A stretch of DNA of 64,000 nt from Burkholderiales bacterium (GTDB taxonomy: Bacteria; Pseudomonadota; Gammaproteobacteria; Burkholderiales; UBA6910), in assembly GCA_026005015.1 (NCBI GenBank), contig BPKG01000003.1, positions 248,001 through 312,000 of the forward strand. Reading direction: 5' to 3'. Below the pieces are notes generated by a model, which did not search any database, was not told the DNA's origin, and saw nothing but the letters and a program-made list of their open reading frames with translations. A program made the position numbers and the translations under genes. Below are positions 18,940 through 27,510 of this stretch, piece by piece (the stretch's first letter is position 1; each line of letters begins with the position of its first letter).

Positions 18940-19809
18940 TCACGCCCCTTGCGTCGCCCGCCACATGCGGGCGATGGAATCGAAGAGTTCCGGCCGCTCC
19001 ACCGAGAATCCATCGAGGTTGAGCCGCCTCAGAAGCGCCTGGCCCTCGGCGTCGCCGTCCATGCCGGTCAGGGCGGCCTGCAGGGCGGCGAAGTCCTGGG
19101 GGGAAACGCTCGAGCGAGCCACGAACGGTGGGTGGCCGAACTCGGGGGAACGGGCCGCCACCCGGGTTTTCGCCGTGAGCTCAGGGTGCATCTGCGCCAG
19201 CGTCTCCCACACGTAGCTGTCCACCGCGCCGCCGTGGGCCAGGCCGCTCGCCACCGCTTCCACCACCTTGCGGTGGGCCCAGGTGAAAAACGTCCGCAAG
19301 AAAAAAACGTCCGGGTTTTCCCCGTTGCGGATGAGGAAGTAGCGGGGAAACAGGTACCCCGAGTTGGAGTCCGGATCCGAGTAAGCGAACACCCGGCCCC
19401 GCAGGTCCAGCAGGGAGCGGGTGTGCGGATCGGACGCCGGCACGATCAGGTAGGAACGGTACAGGGGCTTTCCCCGGAACACCGGCACCGCCAGGAGTTT
19501 CACCCGCTCTCCCAGGCGCACGTAGGGATAGCCGCACAGCCAGGCGAAGTCGATGTGTCCCGGGCCGAGTAGCTCGTACACTTCCCGGTAGCTCCCCCGC
19601 TGCACGAAAGCGATGGGCCGCTCGAGCCGGCGCTCCAGGTAGGCCTTCCACCGCCGCAGGAACGCCGCCTGGTCGTCGAGGAAGACCGGCGTCAGCCCGA
19701 TGCGCACCGGGGCCTGCGGCTCCACGCCGATGGCCCCGGCGAAGGGCAACAGGGCGAGCGTCGCCAGGGCCCGGCGCCTGCCTTTCCATGGCCTGGCACA
19801 GCTTTCCAT
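18940..19809 (-). CDS. arxX: PhnD-like periplasmic binding protein, ArxX/AioX-like sensor
   Basis: A 289-residue secreted protein of the phosphate/phosphonate-binding (PhnD) fold. The start at 19809 follows GAGGAGAA and gives a clear signal peptide (RRRALATLALLPFAGA). A longer frame to 19962 would run through the operator sites. Motifs: IGLTPVFLDDQ, FAWLCGYPYVRLG, SDPDSNSGYLFPRYFL. In AioX proteins this fold binds arsenite with a cysteine and signals to a kinase. Here the mature protein has a single Cys (C92 in WLCGYPY), a possible ligand (inference). The adjacent kinase and regulator genes, and no ABC transporter genes, support a sensor role. Confidence 0.82.
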   Translation of the reverse strand: MESCARPWKGRRRALATLALLPFAGAIGVEPQAPVRIGLTPVFLDDQAAFLRRWKAYLERRLERPIAFVQRGSYREVYELLGPGHIDFAWLCGYPYVRLGERVKLLAVPVFRGKPLYRSYLIVPASDPHTRSLLDLRGRVFAYSDPDSNSGYLFPRYFLIRNGENPDVFFLRTFFTWAHRKVVEAVASGLAHGGAVDSYVWETLAQMHPELTAKTRVAARSPEFGHPPFVARSSVSPQDFAALQAALTGMDGDAEGQALLRRLNLDGFSVERPELFDSIARMWRATQGA

Positions 19810-19860
19810 TTCTCCTCGCTCCTCGGCCGCGGTCCAGGTTCCCGGCCGCCCTTTCTCCGT

Positions 19861-19910
19861 GTTACGCAACGGTAACCGTTTTCCTCGTCGCCCCGTTACC
19901 GGGCGGTAAC
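19861..19910. promoter_or_regulatory. Two GTTAC-N6-GTAAC inverted repeats, candidate ArxR enhancer sites
   Basis: Site 1 is 19861-19876 (GTTAC-GCAACG-GTAAC) and site 2 is 19895-19910 (GTTAC-CGGGCG-GTAAC). Both have perfect 5-bp arms and identical spacers in length, with centres 34 bp apart. They lie 52 bp upstream of arxX and 68-117 bp upstream of the -24/-12 candidate for the arx operon, the usual distance for a sigma-54 activator. Confidence 0.7.
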
Positions 19911-19948
19911 GATCAAGCCCATTAAAGCACTTTGCGCCCCTTGGGAAT

Positions 19949-19962
19949 TTGCGCTGGATCAA
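19949..19962. promoter_or_regulatory. Weak Fnr-like site TTGCG-CTGG-ATCAA in arx promoter region
   Basis: The right half ATCAA is perfect; the left half matches only TTG. It lies between the candidate ArxR sites and the -24 element. Anaerobic control of arx would make sense biologically, but with two mismatches this is only a suggestion. Confidence 0.2.
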
Positions 19963-19976
19963 ATCCTTACCGCCTG

Positions 19977-19992
19977 TGGCGCGCTTCGTGCG
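19977..19992 (+). promoter_or_regulatory. Sigma-54 (-24/-12) promoter candidate for the arx operon
   Basis: Reads TGGCGCG-CTTC-GTGCG against TGGCACG-N4-TTGCW. The invariant GG (19978-19979) and GC (19990-19991) are separated by exactly 10 bases. Start would be near 20003. The sigma-54 activator gene next door and the paired upstream sites support it. Confidence 0.55.
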
Positions 19993-20066
19993 TCATGGGG
20001 TTGGCGATGGAGACGCAAGATCCCGGAAAGTTCAAAGGTCGGAATATAAAAGTAATCACTAGCGCC

Positions 20067-21254
20067 ATGGATGTCCAGCCGGCGGACGGCGAGGAGGCGA
20101 GGTTGAAATTCGCGAGGCTTCATCCCCAAGCCCCGGTGGGATTCGCGGCCGAGGCATGCCTGCCGCTGCGCTCCCGCTACGCCCGCTGCGACGCTTGCCA
20201 GCAGGCGTGCCCCGCCGGCGTGCTCGCGCTGGACCAAGAGGCGCTGCGGATGGGGGACGGCTGCCTCCACTGCGGGCGATGCGCGGCGGCCTGTCCGACC
20301 GGCGCCCTCGCCGTGCCCGGTTTCGTGCCGCAAGCGGTCGTGGCGAGCAGCCCGCGGCCGCTGTCGGTGGAGTGCTGGAAGGTGCCCCGGCGGCTTTCCG
20401 CCCGGGAAGCGGTGCGGGTCCCCTGCCTGGGGGGCCTGTCCGTGGGGCGCTGGCTGACGCTGCGGGCCGCGGCGGGCAAGCGGCCGCTCGAAGCGGTCGA
20501 TCGAGGCTGGTGCGGCCGTTGCTCGGCCGGGGGCGCCACCCATCCGGCGGCATCCGCCGTGGCGCAGGCGAACCGGCTCCTGGAGGAGATGGGCGAGCCG
20601 CCCCAAGCCTTGATCCGCTTCGTGCACAAGCCGCTGCCGGTCAAAGCCATGCCGGAGGCGATCCCGGAGCCCGCGGCCGAGTTTTCTATGGGGCGGCGCG
20701 CCTTCTTCCGCGGCCTGGTGGGCCAGGCTGCGGAAGCGCTGAGCGTGATGGAGACGAGTGCTTCCGCGCCCGTTGCGGGCACCCGCAAGGTTCATCGGGG
20801 CCCGCTTCCCTCTCCGGAACGGACCCGAGTGGTCTCGGCGCTACGCCGGCTGGCGGATCGGTCCGGTCGGCCGCTTCCCCCTTCGATCTTTCCCGCGCTG
20901 CGCATCTCGGAAGCCTGCCGCAACCATCGGGTATGCGCCGCCACCTGTCCCACCGGCGCCCTCGCCGCTTACCAGGAGAACGGCGCCAGCGGCGTCGGCT
21001 TCGACGCCTCCGCCTGCATCGCCTGCGGCGAGTGCGAGCGCGCTTGCCCGGAGCAGGCGATCGGTTTCGCGCCGCCGGGCACCGGGGCGCTGTCCGGGAG
21101 ACCGGTTCGGCTGACCCGGGTCGAGGAGCGGGAATGCGCCGACTGCGGGCACCTTTTCGCCGAGCGCGGTGACGAGCCTTTGTGCGCCCCCTGCCGCAAA
21201 TCCCGCGACCTCGCCCGATCGGCGTTCCACCAGTTGTTCGCCGCCCGGGCATGA
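20067..21254 (+). CDS. arxB2: Multi-cluster 4Fe-4S ferredoxin protein (ArxB2-like)
   Basis: A soluble iron-sulfur protein of 395 residues from ATG 20067. Upstream in-frame ATGs at 19995 and 20007 would precede or abut the predicted transcription start. Cys groups: CDACQQACPAG and CLHCGRCAAACPTG near the N-terminus, a WCGRC, then CAATCPTG and CIACGECERACPEQ in the last third, and a C-terminal zinc-ribbon-like CADCGHLF...CAPC. This suggests up to four [4Fe-4S] clusters. Position first in the operon, before arxA, matches arxB2 in described arx clusters. Its role is presumably electron transfer; direct evidence is lacking. Confidence 0.75.
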   Translation: MDVQPADGEEARLKFARLHPQAPVGFAAEACLPLRSRYARCDACQQACPAGVLALDQEALRMGDGCLHCGRCAAACPTGALAVPGFVPQAVVASSPRPLSVECWKVPRRLSAREAVRVPCLGGLSVGRWLTLRAAAGKRPLEAVDRGWCGRCSAGGATHPAASAVAQANRLLEEMGEPPQALIRFVHKPLPVKAMPEAIPEPAAEFSMGRRAFFRGLVGQAAEALSVMETSASAPVAGTRKVHRGPLPSPERTRVVSALRRLADRSGRPLPPSIFPALRISEACRNHRVCAATCPTGALAAYQENGASGVGFDASACIACGECERACPEQAIGFAPPGTGALSGRPVRLTRVEERECADCGHLFAERGDEPLCAPCRKSRDLARSAFHQLFAARA

Positions 21255-21305
21255 GGACGCGTTCATGAGCCCTGGATCTGACATCCCCCTGGAGGAGGAA
21301 ACGAT

Positions 21306-23792
21306 ATGGAGTTTCTGCAAACCCTGATGAGCCGCCGGCGCTTCCTGCAGGTGACCGGAGCCACCGGCGCCGCGGCGGCCGGTAGCGCGGCGCTGCCGCG
21401 CCTCGCCGGCTTCTCCACCCTGTCCGAGGCCCGCGCCCAGCCGGCGGCCGGCTCCGGTCAGACCGTGATCACCAAGAGCATCTGCCACCAGTGCCCGGCG
21501 CGCTGCGGCATCGACGTCTACACCACCGACGGGCGGGTGCACGCGATCTACGGGGCGTCCAACAACCCGATCGCCAACGGCAAGCTCTGTCCCAAGGGGC
21601 ACCTCGGGACCTACATCCTCTACGACCCGGACCGCTTCAAGGGGCCGATGAAGCGCACCAACCCCAAGAAGGGGCGCAACGAAGATCCCAAGTTCGTTCC
21701 CGTCTCCTGGGACGAGGCTCTCCAGATCGTGGCCGACCGCTTGAACGCCTTGCGCGACAAGGGCGAGTCCCACCGTTTCGCGCTCTTATTCGGTCGCGGC
21801 TGGGGCGCGTCCTGCGCAGGTCTGCTGGGCGACTTCGGCAAGCTCTACGGCACGCCGAACGCCGGCATCAACCACTCGTCCATGTGCTCCGACGGCAGCA
21901 AGAAAGCGAAGAAGGCGACGGACGGCAACTACTCCTACAGCGCCTACGACTACCGCAACTGCAACTACCTGCTCAACTTCGGCGCCTCGTTCCTTGAAGC
22001 GTTTCGCCCCTACAACTACTTGATGCAAATGTGGGGGCACATGCGCTCCAAGAGCCCCAAGACACGAGTCACGGTCGTCGAGGTGCACCTCAACACCACC
22101 GCAGCGGCCGCCGACCGGGCGCTTTTCGTCAAGCCGGGCACCGACGCGGCCCTGGCGCTCGCCATCGCCCACGTCATGCTCACGGAAGGGCTGTGGGACA
22201 AGGAGTTCGTGGGCGACTTCGCCGACGGGCAGAACCGGTTCAAGCCCGGCCAGAGCGTCGATCCCGCGGCGTTCAGGGAGAAGTGGACCCTCGGGCTCGT
22301 CGACTGGTGGAACGCCGTGGTGAAGGACGCGACCCCCAACTGGGCCGCCGGCATCACCACCATCGCCGAGCGGGACATCGTGGAGACGGCCCGCGAGTTC
22401 GGCACCACGCGGCCCGCCATCGCTCTCTTCGAGCGCGGCCCGACCGCCCACTCCAACGGCACCTACGCCGGGATGTGCATCCACGCCTTGAACGCCCTGG
22501 CCGGGTCCCTCTTCGCCAAGGGCGGGCTCATGTACCAGATGGGCCCGGCCTACGGCCCGCCGCCGGTCAAGGTCGAGGACTATCTGGACGAATACGCCAG
22601 ATCGGAGGAGCGTAAAAAGTATCCAAGGATCGACCTGGTGGGCACCGAGGAATGGCCCATGGCGAGCAACATGATGCAGGAGATCGCCCAGAACCACCTG
22701 GCCGGCAAGCCCTACAAGCTGGACACGGTGATGTTCTATCTGACCAACCCGATTTGGACCGCCCCCAACCCACAGCAGTGGGAAGAGGCGCTCAAGGACG
22801 TGTTCGTGATCGACACCTCCCCGTTTCCGGGCGAGACCGCCATGTACGCCGACATCGTCCTGCCGGACCACACCTACCTGGAGCGCCTGCAGGACACGCC
22901 CACCTATCCCTTCGAAGGCTGGCCTATGGCGGGGCTGCGCACCCCGGCGATCAAGCCGCTCTACGACACCAAGGTGTTCGGCGACATCCTGATCGAGATC
23001 GGAAAGCGCATCAAGGGTCCGACAGGGGAGTACTACAAGAAGCTGGAGAGCACCGAGAACCTGCTGCGCCACCTGGCCAAGGGCTTCGCCGACAGCCCCG
23101 GCACCAACGGGGTCACCGACTTCGAGTCGTGGAAGCGGGAAGGGGTGTGGTACAGGAAGCCCTATCTGTGGCAGCAACGGCGCGGAGAGTTCTACGAGTG
23201 GGACGGCCAGGGCTACAACAGGTTGATGAAGCCCGAGGAGGTGAAGGCCAAGCTGCTCAAGACCACCTCGGGCAAGTTCGAGTTCCGCTCCGGTTATCTG
23301 GAACAGCACGCCGAGTTCATCCATCGCAAGCTCGGCATTGCCCAGGACAAGGTGGGCTACCCGCAATACCTCCCGGCCAAGTACACCGGTGGCGGCGACC
23401 TGCATTTCGTGACGCCCAAGGTGGCGATGCACGCGGAGGGCCGCGGCGCCAATATTCCCACCGCCATCGCCCTGCTTCAGCCAACGATGGGTGGCAGGAA
23501 GACGGTGTACCTGGAGATCCATCCCGACACCGCCAGGAAGCGCGGCATCGGGGACGGCGACCGGGTGCGGATCAAGTCGGCGGTAGGCAGCATCGAAGCG
23601 ATCGCCCGCTACGCCCCGGGGACCCGGCCGGACACGGTGGTGCTGCCCATGGAGCATGGCCATTGGGCGTGGGGGCGCTGGGCCAAGGGACGGCTGCCCG
23701 GCCATTCCGGTGAGGTCACGGCGAACCAATCCGACCCGATCTCCGGCCTCGCCAACTATTACACCGGCATGGTGACCGTGGAAAAGGCCTAA
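21306..23792 (+). CDS. arxA: Molybdopterin oxidoreductase, arsenite oxidase ArxA
   Basis: An 828-residue catalytic subunit of the DMSO-reductase superfamily with a twin-arginine signal (MSRRRFLQV). C60-x2-C63-x3-C67...C95 binds one [4Fe-4S] cluster. C194 (INHSSMCSDG) is placed to ligate molybdenum. Residues 162-167 read FGRGWG, the XGRGWG motif I recall as distinguishing ArxA (anaerobic arsenite oxidase) from ArrA (arsenate reductase). The gene order around it (X-S-R sensor trio divergent from B2-A-B-C-D) is the arx arrangement. Good RBS GGAGGAGG. Polysulfide or tetrathionate reductase are alternatives but fit the motif and sensors less well. Confidence 0.85.
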   Translation: MEFLQTLMSRRRFLQVTGATGAAAAGSAALPRLAGFSTLSEARAQPAAGSGQTVITKSICHQCPARCGIDVYTTDGRVHAIYGASNNPIANGKLCPKGHLGTYILYDPDRFKGPMKRTNPKKGRNEDPKFVPVSWDEALQIVADRLNALRDKGESHRFALLFGRGWGASCAGLLGDFGKLYGTPNAGINHSSMCSDGSKKAKKATDGNYSYSAYDYRNCNYLLNFGASFLEAFRPYNYLMQMWGHMRSKSPKTRVTVVEVHLNTTAAAADRALFVKPGTDAALALAIAHVMLTEGLWDKEFVGDFADGQNRFKPGQSVDPAAFREKWTLGLVDWWNAVVKDATPNWAAGITTIAERDIVETAREFGTTRPAIALFERGPTAHSNGTYAGMCIHALNALAGSLFAKGGLMYQMGPAYGPPPVKVEDYLDEYARSEERKKYPRIDLVGTEEWPMASNMMQEIAQNHLAGKPYKLDTVMFYLTNPIWTAPNPQQWEEALKDVFVIDTSPFPGETAMYADIVLPDHTYLERLQDTPTYPFEGWPMAGLRTPAIKPLYDTKVFGDILIEIGKRIKGPTGEYYKKLESTENLLRHLAKGFADSPGTNGVTDFESWKREGVWYRKPYLWQQRRGEFYEWDGQGYNRLMKPEEVKAKLLKTTSGKFEFRSGYLEQHAEFIHRKLGIAQDKVGYPQYLPAKYTGGGDLHFVTPKVAMHAEGRGANIPTAIALLQPTMGGRKTVYLEIHPDTARKRGIGDGDRVRIKSAVGSIEAIARYAPGTRPDTVVLPMEHGHWAWGRWAKGRLPGHSGEVTANQSDPISGLANYYTGMVTVEKA

Positions 23793-23801
23793 AGGAGGAC
23801 A

Positions 23802-24594
23802 ATGCAAATGGCGAAATGGGGAATGGTCATCGACCTGGACAAGTGCACCGGCTGCCAGGCCTGCACCACGGCGTGCGCCATGGAGAACAACCGGCTGCCG
23901 GGCGAGAACTGGCAGGACGTGCTGTTCTATCACCGAAGGCACCTATCCGAGCGCCCAGCTCAAATGGTTCCCGCGGCCGTGTTTTCATTGCGAGGACCCG
24001 TCCTGCGTGCACGTGTGCCCGACCAAGGCCACCTACAAGGATCCGGACGGCGGCTTCGTGCTGATCGACTGGAACAAATGCATCGGCTGCAAATACTGCA
24101 TGATCGCCTGCCCGTACGGGGTGCGCTTCTACGCCGACGAGAAGCCGGTGGTGGGCGGCGCGACCGGCGGGCCCGGGCCGGATATCCGCGAGGTGTTCCC
24201 CGGCGACGGCAAGCGCTCCTGGAACCCGCCGTGGCGCGCGCCGGACACCCGCGACGACTGGGTGCACGGGGTGGGCATCCAGCCCCATGGGGTGGTGTCC
24301 AAATGCACCTTCTGCTATCACAAGGTGAGTAAGGCGCCTCCGGGGACGCCCGACTTGGACGAGGACGATCCGGCGCTGAAAGAGTACGTGCCCGCGTGCG
24401 TGCGCACCTGTCCGCCCAAGGCGCGCTACTTCGGCGACCTGGACAACCCCGAAAGCCGGGTAAGCAAACTCATCGCCGACAAGCGGGGCGTGCGGCTCAA
24501 GGACGAAACCGGTAACAAGCCCCAGGTTTACTACCTCTCGGGGGGTGCCGGGCCGGCCGTGCCCAGCACCCGCGAAACCGTCGAGAAGACTTGA
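23802..24594 (+). pseudogene. arxB: ArxB-like 4Fe-4S electron-transfer subunit, one-base frameshift (status unclear)
   Basis: The first 43 codons read a normal ferredoxin subunit start (IDLDKCTGCQACTTACAMEN). At about 23928-23931 one extra base shifts the frame. The second frame continues perfectly from TEGTYPSAQLKWFPRPCFHC through CVHVCPTKATYKD, CIGCKYCMIACPYG, CTFCYHK and CVRTCPPKARYFGD. All four cluster motifs of a DmsB/PsrB-type subunit are intact across the two frames, so the break is more likely a sequencing error than decay. It would carry electrons from ArxA to the membrane subunit. Stop is 12 bases before the arxC start. Confidence 0.82.
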
Positions 24595-24606
24595 GGAGGC
24601 GGCATC

Positions 24607-25746
24607 ATGACGACGATGACGAAATCGCCTGTTGGCCCCGTCAACACGGTGCTGGTCGCGTCCCTGGCGGGACTGGCGATCGGCCTGGCCATCGTGCTCA
24701 TCAACCTGGGCGCTCAAGGTCACGCGGCCTTCAACACCACCAGCCTGGGCCTCATGTGGGGCTTGCCCATCGTGACCTACGACTACTTCGTGGTGACCTC
24801 CACCGGCCTCACGCTGGTTGCCTGCTTGTCCCTCACGTTCGGCATGCGGGACTTCGATCCCGTCGCCCGGCGCTGCCTGTGGCTCGCCCTCGCCACTCTC
24901 TTGGGCGGCGTCGTGTCGTTGATGCTGGAGCTGGGCCATCCGCTGCGCTCCCTGTACGCCATCCCGCTCAACCTGCAGACGGATTCGCCCCTGTTCTGGA
25001 AGATGCTGTTCATGACCGCCTACGGCCTGCTGCTGCTCGCCGCCCTGTCCCGCGGCGGGTCCCGGCCCGGCCGGGGGCTCGCCGTCGCGCTCTTCGCCGC
25101 CGCCCTCGGCGTCGCGCTGCTGGCCGGCTCGGTGTTCGGCATGATGGCCATGCGGCCCATGTGGTACGGGGGCGAGGTACCGCTCGCGTTCCTGGCGGAA
25201 GGGCTGACTGGAGGGCTCGCCTTCGCCATCCTCGGGTCGTACCTCGCCTACGGCGGCCAGGCCGGCATGCCCGAGGGCGTAAAGCGCCTCATGACCGGGG
25301 CTTTGCCCAAGCTGTTCGCGCTGATGATCGCCATTACGGTGGCCATCGTCGCCGCCCGTACCGTGACCGGCCTGTGGAGCAACCTGGACGGGTTGCAGGT
25401 GTGGGACAAGATCGCCGCCTCCCCCCTCTACCACCTGCACCTGTGGGCGGGACTCGTGCTGCCCCTTGCCCTCATGCTCCTGCCGGGCCAGCGCACCGAC
25501 GGCACGATGCAAGTCGCGGCGGCGCTGCTGGTGGCGGTGGCTCTCTTCATCGGGCGCTACGAATTCGTGATCGGCGGGCAGCTCGTGCCCCTGTTCAAGG
25601 GGAGCTGGGCGCCGGCCTTCATCGACTACGCGCCCTCGTTCACCGAATGGATGCTCGCCCTGACTTCCCTGTCGATCGCCGCCTTCCTGTACACGGCAGG
25701 CGACAAGATCCTCGACCTGGGTGCCCTGCCCCAGGGCGAGGGTTGA
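24607..25746 (+). CDS. arxC: NrfD/PsrC-type membrane quinone-interacting subunit (ArxC)
   Basis: A 379-residue polytopic membrane protein with nine or ten hydrophobic helices, of the NrfD/PsrC family that anchors molybdo-enzymes and exchanges electrons with quinone. Seen: LMLELGHPLRSLYAIPLN and WKMLFMTAYGLLLLAALS in the first half, and LHLWAGLVLPLALML later. GAGGAGG precedes the ATG. Order A-B-C fits a periplasmic oxidase delivering arsenite electrons to the quinone pool. It could equally serve a reductase; direction is inferred from ArxA. Confidence 0.88.
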   Translation: MTTMTKSPVGPVNTVLVASLAGLAIGLAIVLINLGAQGHAAFNTTSLGLMWGLPIVTYDYFVVTSTGLTLVACLSLTFGMRDFDPVARRCLWLALATLLGGVVSLMLELGHPLRSLYAIPLNLQTDSPLFWKMLFMTAYGLLLLAALSRGGSRPGRGLAVALFAAALGVALLAGSVFGMMAMRPMWYGGEVPLAFLAEGLTGGLAFAILGSYLAYGGQAGMPEGVKRLMTGALPKLFALMIAITVAIVAARTVTGLWSNLDGLQVWDKIAASPLYHLHLWAGLVLPLALMLLPGQRTDGTMQVAAALLVAVALFIGRYEFVIGGQLVPLFKGSWAPAFIDYAPSFTEWMLALTSLSIAAFLYTAGDKILDLGALPQGEG

Positions 25747-25758
25747 CGGAGAAAGCGG

Positions 25759-26562
25759 ATGCTGAAGGTCACCGACAAGCGGCTGGAGCGGGCAGCGCCG
25801 GCACCTGACGAGGCGCTGCGGCTGCGCGCGGAATTCTACCTGTGCCTGGCGCGGGCGTTCCTTCCACCCGGGAACGAGGCCGATTTCCGCGCCCTGACCG
25901 CGTTCCTGGCCGACGATCTAGGGGACCTGGCGCGGCGCCTGGACTATCCGATCGCCGACGAGCTGTCCGAATTCCGGGCGGCGGCCTCGGCGCTGGCGGA
26001 CCCGCTTTCCCTGCTCCAAACCTACGCGGCCTTGTTCCTCACCCCGCCCGCGCCGGTGTCCATCAACGCCGGCATCTACCTGGACGGGGCGCTCATGGGC
26101 GAGAGCGTGCGGGCCATGGAGGCCTGCTACCGCCGCTGCGGCGTCGAGCGCGGCGAGCACTTCCGCGATCTCTCCGACCACGTGGCGGTGCAGTTGGAGT
26201 TCGCCGCCTACCTCTACGCCCGGGCGGCGGAAAGCCCCGCCGGCGAGGCGGAGCTGCCCCTCACGGCGGGGGAGTTCCTCGGCGCCTTCCCGCGCCGCTG
26301 GCTGCCGGCCTTCTGCGACAAGCTGGAAACCGCGACGCGCAAGCAGGGCATCGTGCCCAATCCCTATGCCCCGCTGGCGCGCATCCTGCAATGCGCGGTG
26401 GCGCAGGACGCGGTGCCCCTGCCCGATACGCCCGCCCAGGCCGAAAGACCCGCCCCGCCGCCCCTCGACGAGCAGGCGCTCCACGAGATGGCGCGCGTAT
26501 TGCGCGAGCGGGGGCTTTCCACCGAGCACCTGCTGCGCGCCGGCCTGCCGCCGATCGGGTGA
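25759..26562 (+). CDS. arxD: TorD-family molybdoenzyme chaperone (ArxD)
   Basis: A 267-residue cytoplasmic chaperone that would bind the twin-arginine leader of ArxA during cofactor insertion. The TorD hallmark is visible as FRDLSDHVAVQLEFAAYL followed by the late PNPYAPLARIL, with the all-helical DEALRLRAEFYLCLARAFL start. A Pro/Ala-rich tail (about 220-240) is longer than usual. It overlaps the downstream cytochrome gene (GTGA). Confidence 0.87.
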   Translation: MLKVTDKRLERAAPAPDEALRLRAEFYLCLARAFLPPGNEADFRALTAFLADDLGDLARRLDYPIADELSEFRAAASALADPLSLLQTYAALFLTPPAPVSINAGIYLDGALMGESVRAMEACYRRCGVERGEHFRDLSDHVAVQLEFAAYLYARAAESPAGEAELPLTAGEFLGAFPRRWLPAFCDKLETATRKQGIVPNPYAPLARILQCAVAQDAVPLPDTPAQAERPAPPPLDEQALHEMARVLRERGLSTEHLLRAGLPPIG

Positions 26563-27062
26563 CCCTTTCGGGCCGCACCCAAGACCTCCTCCTTGGGGTA
26601 GTACTGGCCCTTCTTTCCGCGGCCCCGGCCCACGGCGAGTTGTCCCCGGACGACTACGTGGCGCCGGGCGCCGCGGCCTCTTCCCCGCCTCCCGCCGCGG
26701 CGCCTGAACAACCCTTTCCGGCACCGCCCCAACCGGCGGAGCCTCCGGTTCCCGCGGCGCCCGATGATGCGCGCCCCTACCCCCAGCGGCTCACCGAGGA
26801 GCGTTGCGGCCGCTGCCACAGCGTCGAGCGCTATGCCCGCACGCCCCGCACCCGGCTCGGCTGGGAATGGACGGTGGCGCGCATGCAGCTCGTGAACGGC
26901 GCCGTGCTGGCCCCGGACGAGCGTCCGGTCATCGTCCGCTACCTTTCGGAAACCTACGGCGCGCCGCCGGCCCGAGCGGCGGCCGAATGGGCGGCGATCG
27001 CGCTGATCGCGGCACTCCCCGCGGTCTGGTGGCTGCTGCGACGAAGGCGCAGCCGATCGTGA
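26559..27062 (+). CDS. Membrane-anchored monohaem c-type cytochrome at the end of the arx operon
   Basis: A 167-residue protein from the GTG at 26559, which overlaps the arxD stop. Order: signal peptide (LLLGVVLALLSAAPAHG), a Pro/Ala-rich linker of about 50 residues, one haem site CGRCH with an intact surrounding fold (RCHSVERYARTPRT...), candidate axial Met in ARMQLVNG, and a C-terminal membrane helix (WAAIALIAALPAVWWLL) ending in Arg-rich residues. It would hang in the periplasm and could take electrons from the oxidase or pass them to a reaction centre or terminal reductase. I do not know it as a standard arx component. Confidence 0.82.
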   Translation: MTLSGRTQDLLLGVVLALLSAAPAHGELSPDDYVAPGAAASSPPPAAAPEQPFPAPPQPAEPPVPAAPDDARPYPQRLTEERCGRCHSVERYARTPRTRLGWEWTVARMQLVNGAVLAPDERPVIVRYLSETYGAPPARAAAEWAAIALIAALPAVWWLLRRRRSRS

Positions 27063-27119
27063 AGCGAGCGAGCAGGAAGAGGCGGTTCGGGCGGGGCGGG
27101 GGGTAGCGCCGTCGTCCGG

Positions 27120-27510
27120 TCAGGCGCCGAGCAGCGCGCCGAGATCGTCCGTGGCGAACGGGTTGGCGAATCTCACCCCATCGAGCACCTGTCCGTCCTG
27201 GAAATCTTCCGAGAGAAGGAGAGTCCCCCCGGCTTCCTTGGCCGCCGCCCGCGCCAAGGTGGAAGGCTTTGCGGAAGCCACCGGAAACAGGATCTGCCAG
27301 TCCTGGACCTGGGCCCAGGCTTCTTCCATCGAGGCTTTTCCTTTGCGGGTCACCGCATGGAAGAACTCGCACAACGATTGGAGCGTCAGCACGCAATCGA
27401 GGTAGAGCGCGCTCGATCAGCTTGATCGCCCGCCCACGGCGCGGCCCGGCGTCCCGGTCCACGGCGTAGACCAGCACGTTGCTATCCAGGCCGATGCGCT
27501 CAGCGCTCAT
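27120..27510 (-). pseudogene. PIN-domain (VapC-like) toxin, frameshifted
   Basis: N-terminal frame: ERIGLDSNVLVYAVDRD, the first PIN motif with catalytic Asp. At about 27405 a one-base loss moves the rest to another frame, which continues LQSLCEFFHAVTRKG and AGGTLLLSEDFQDGQVLDG, the later PIN acidic motifs. Both halves look conserved. The start overlaps the end of the antitoxin gene by 11 bases, the normal antitoxin-toxin arrangement. Either a dead toxin or a sequencing indel. Confidence 0.75.

Noticed and set aside
21306-23792. Alternative call as arsenate reductase ArrA, tetrathionate or polysulfide reductase
   Set aside because: The XGRGWG motif and the PhnD-like sensor trio favour ArxA; kept as a named alternative only.
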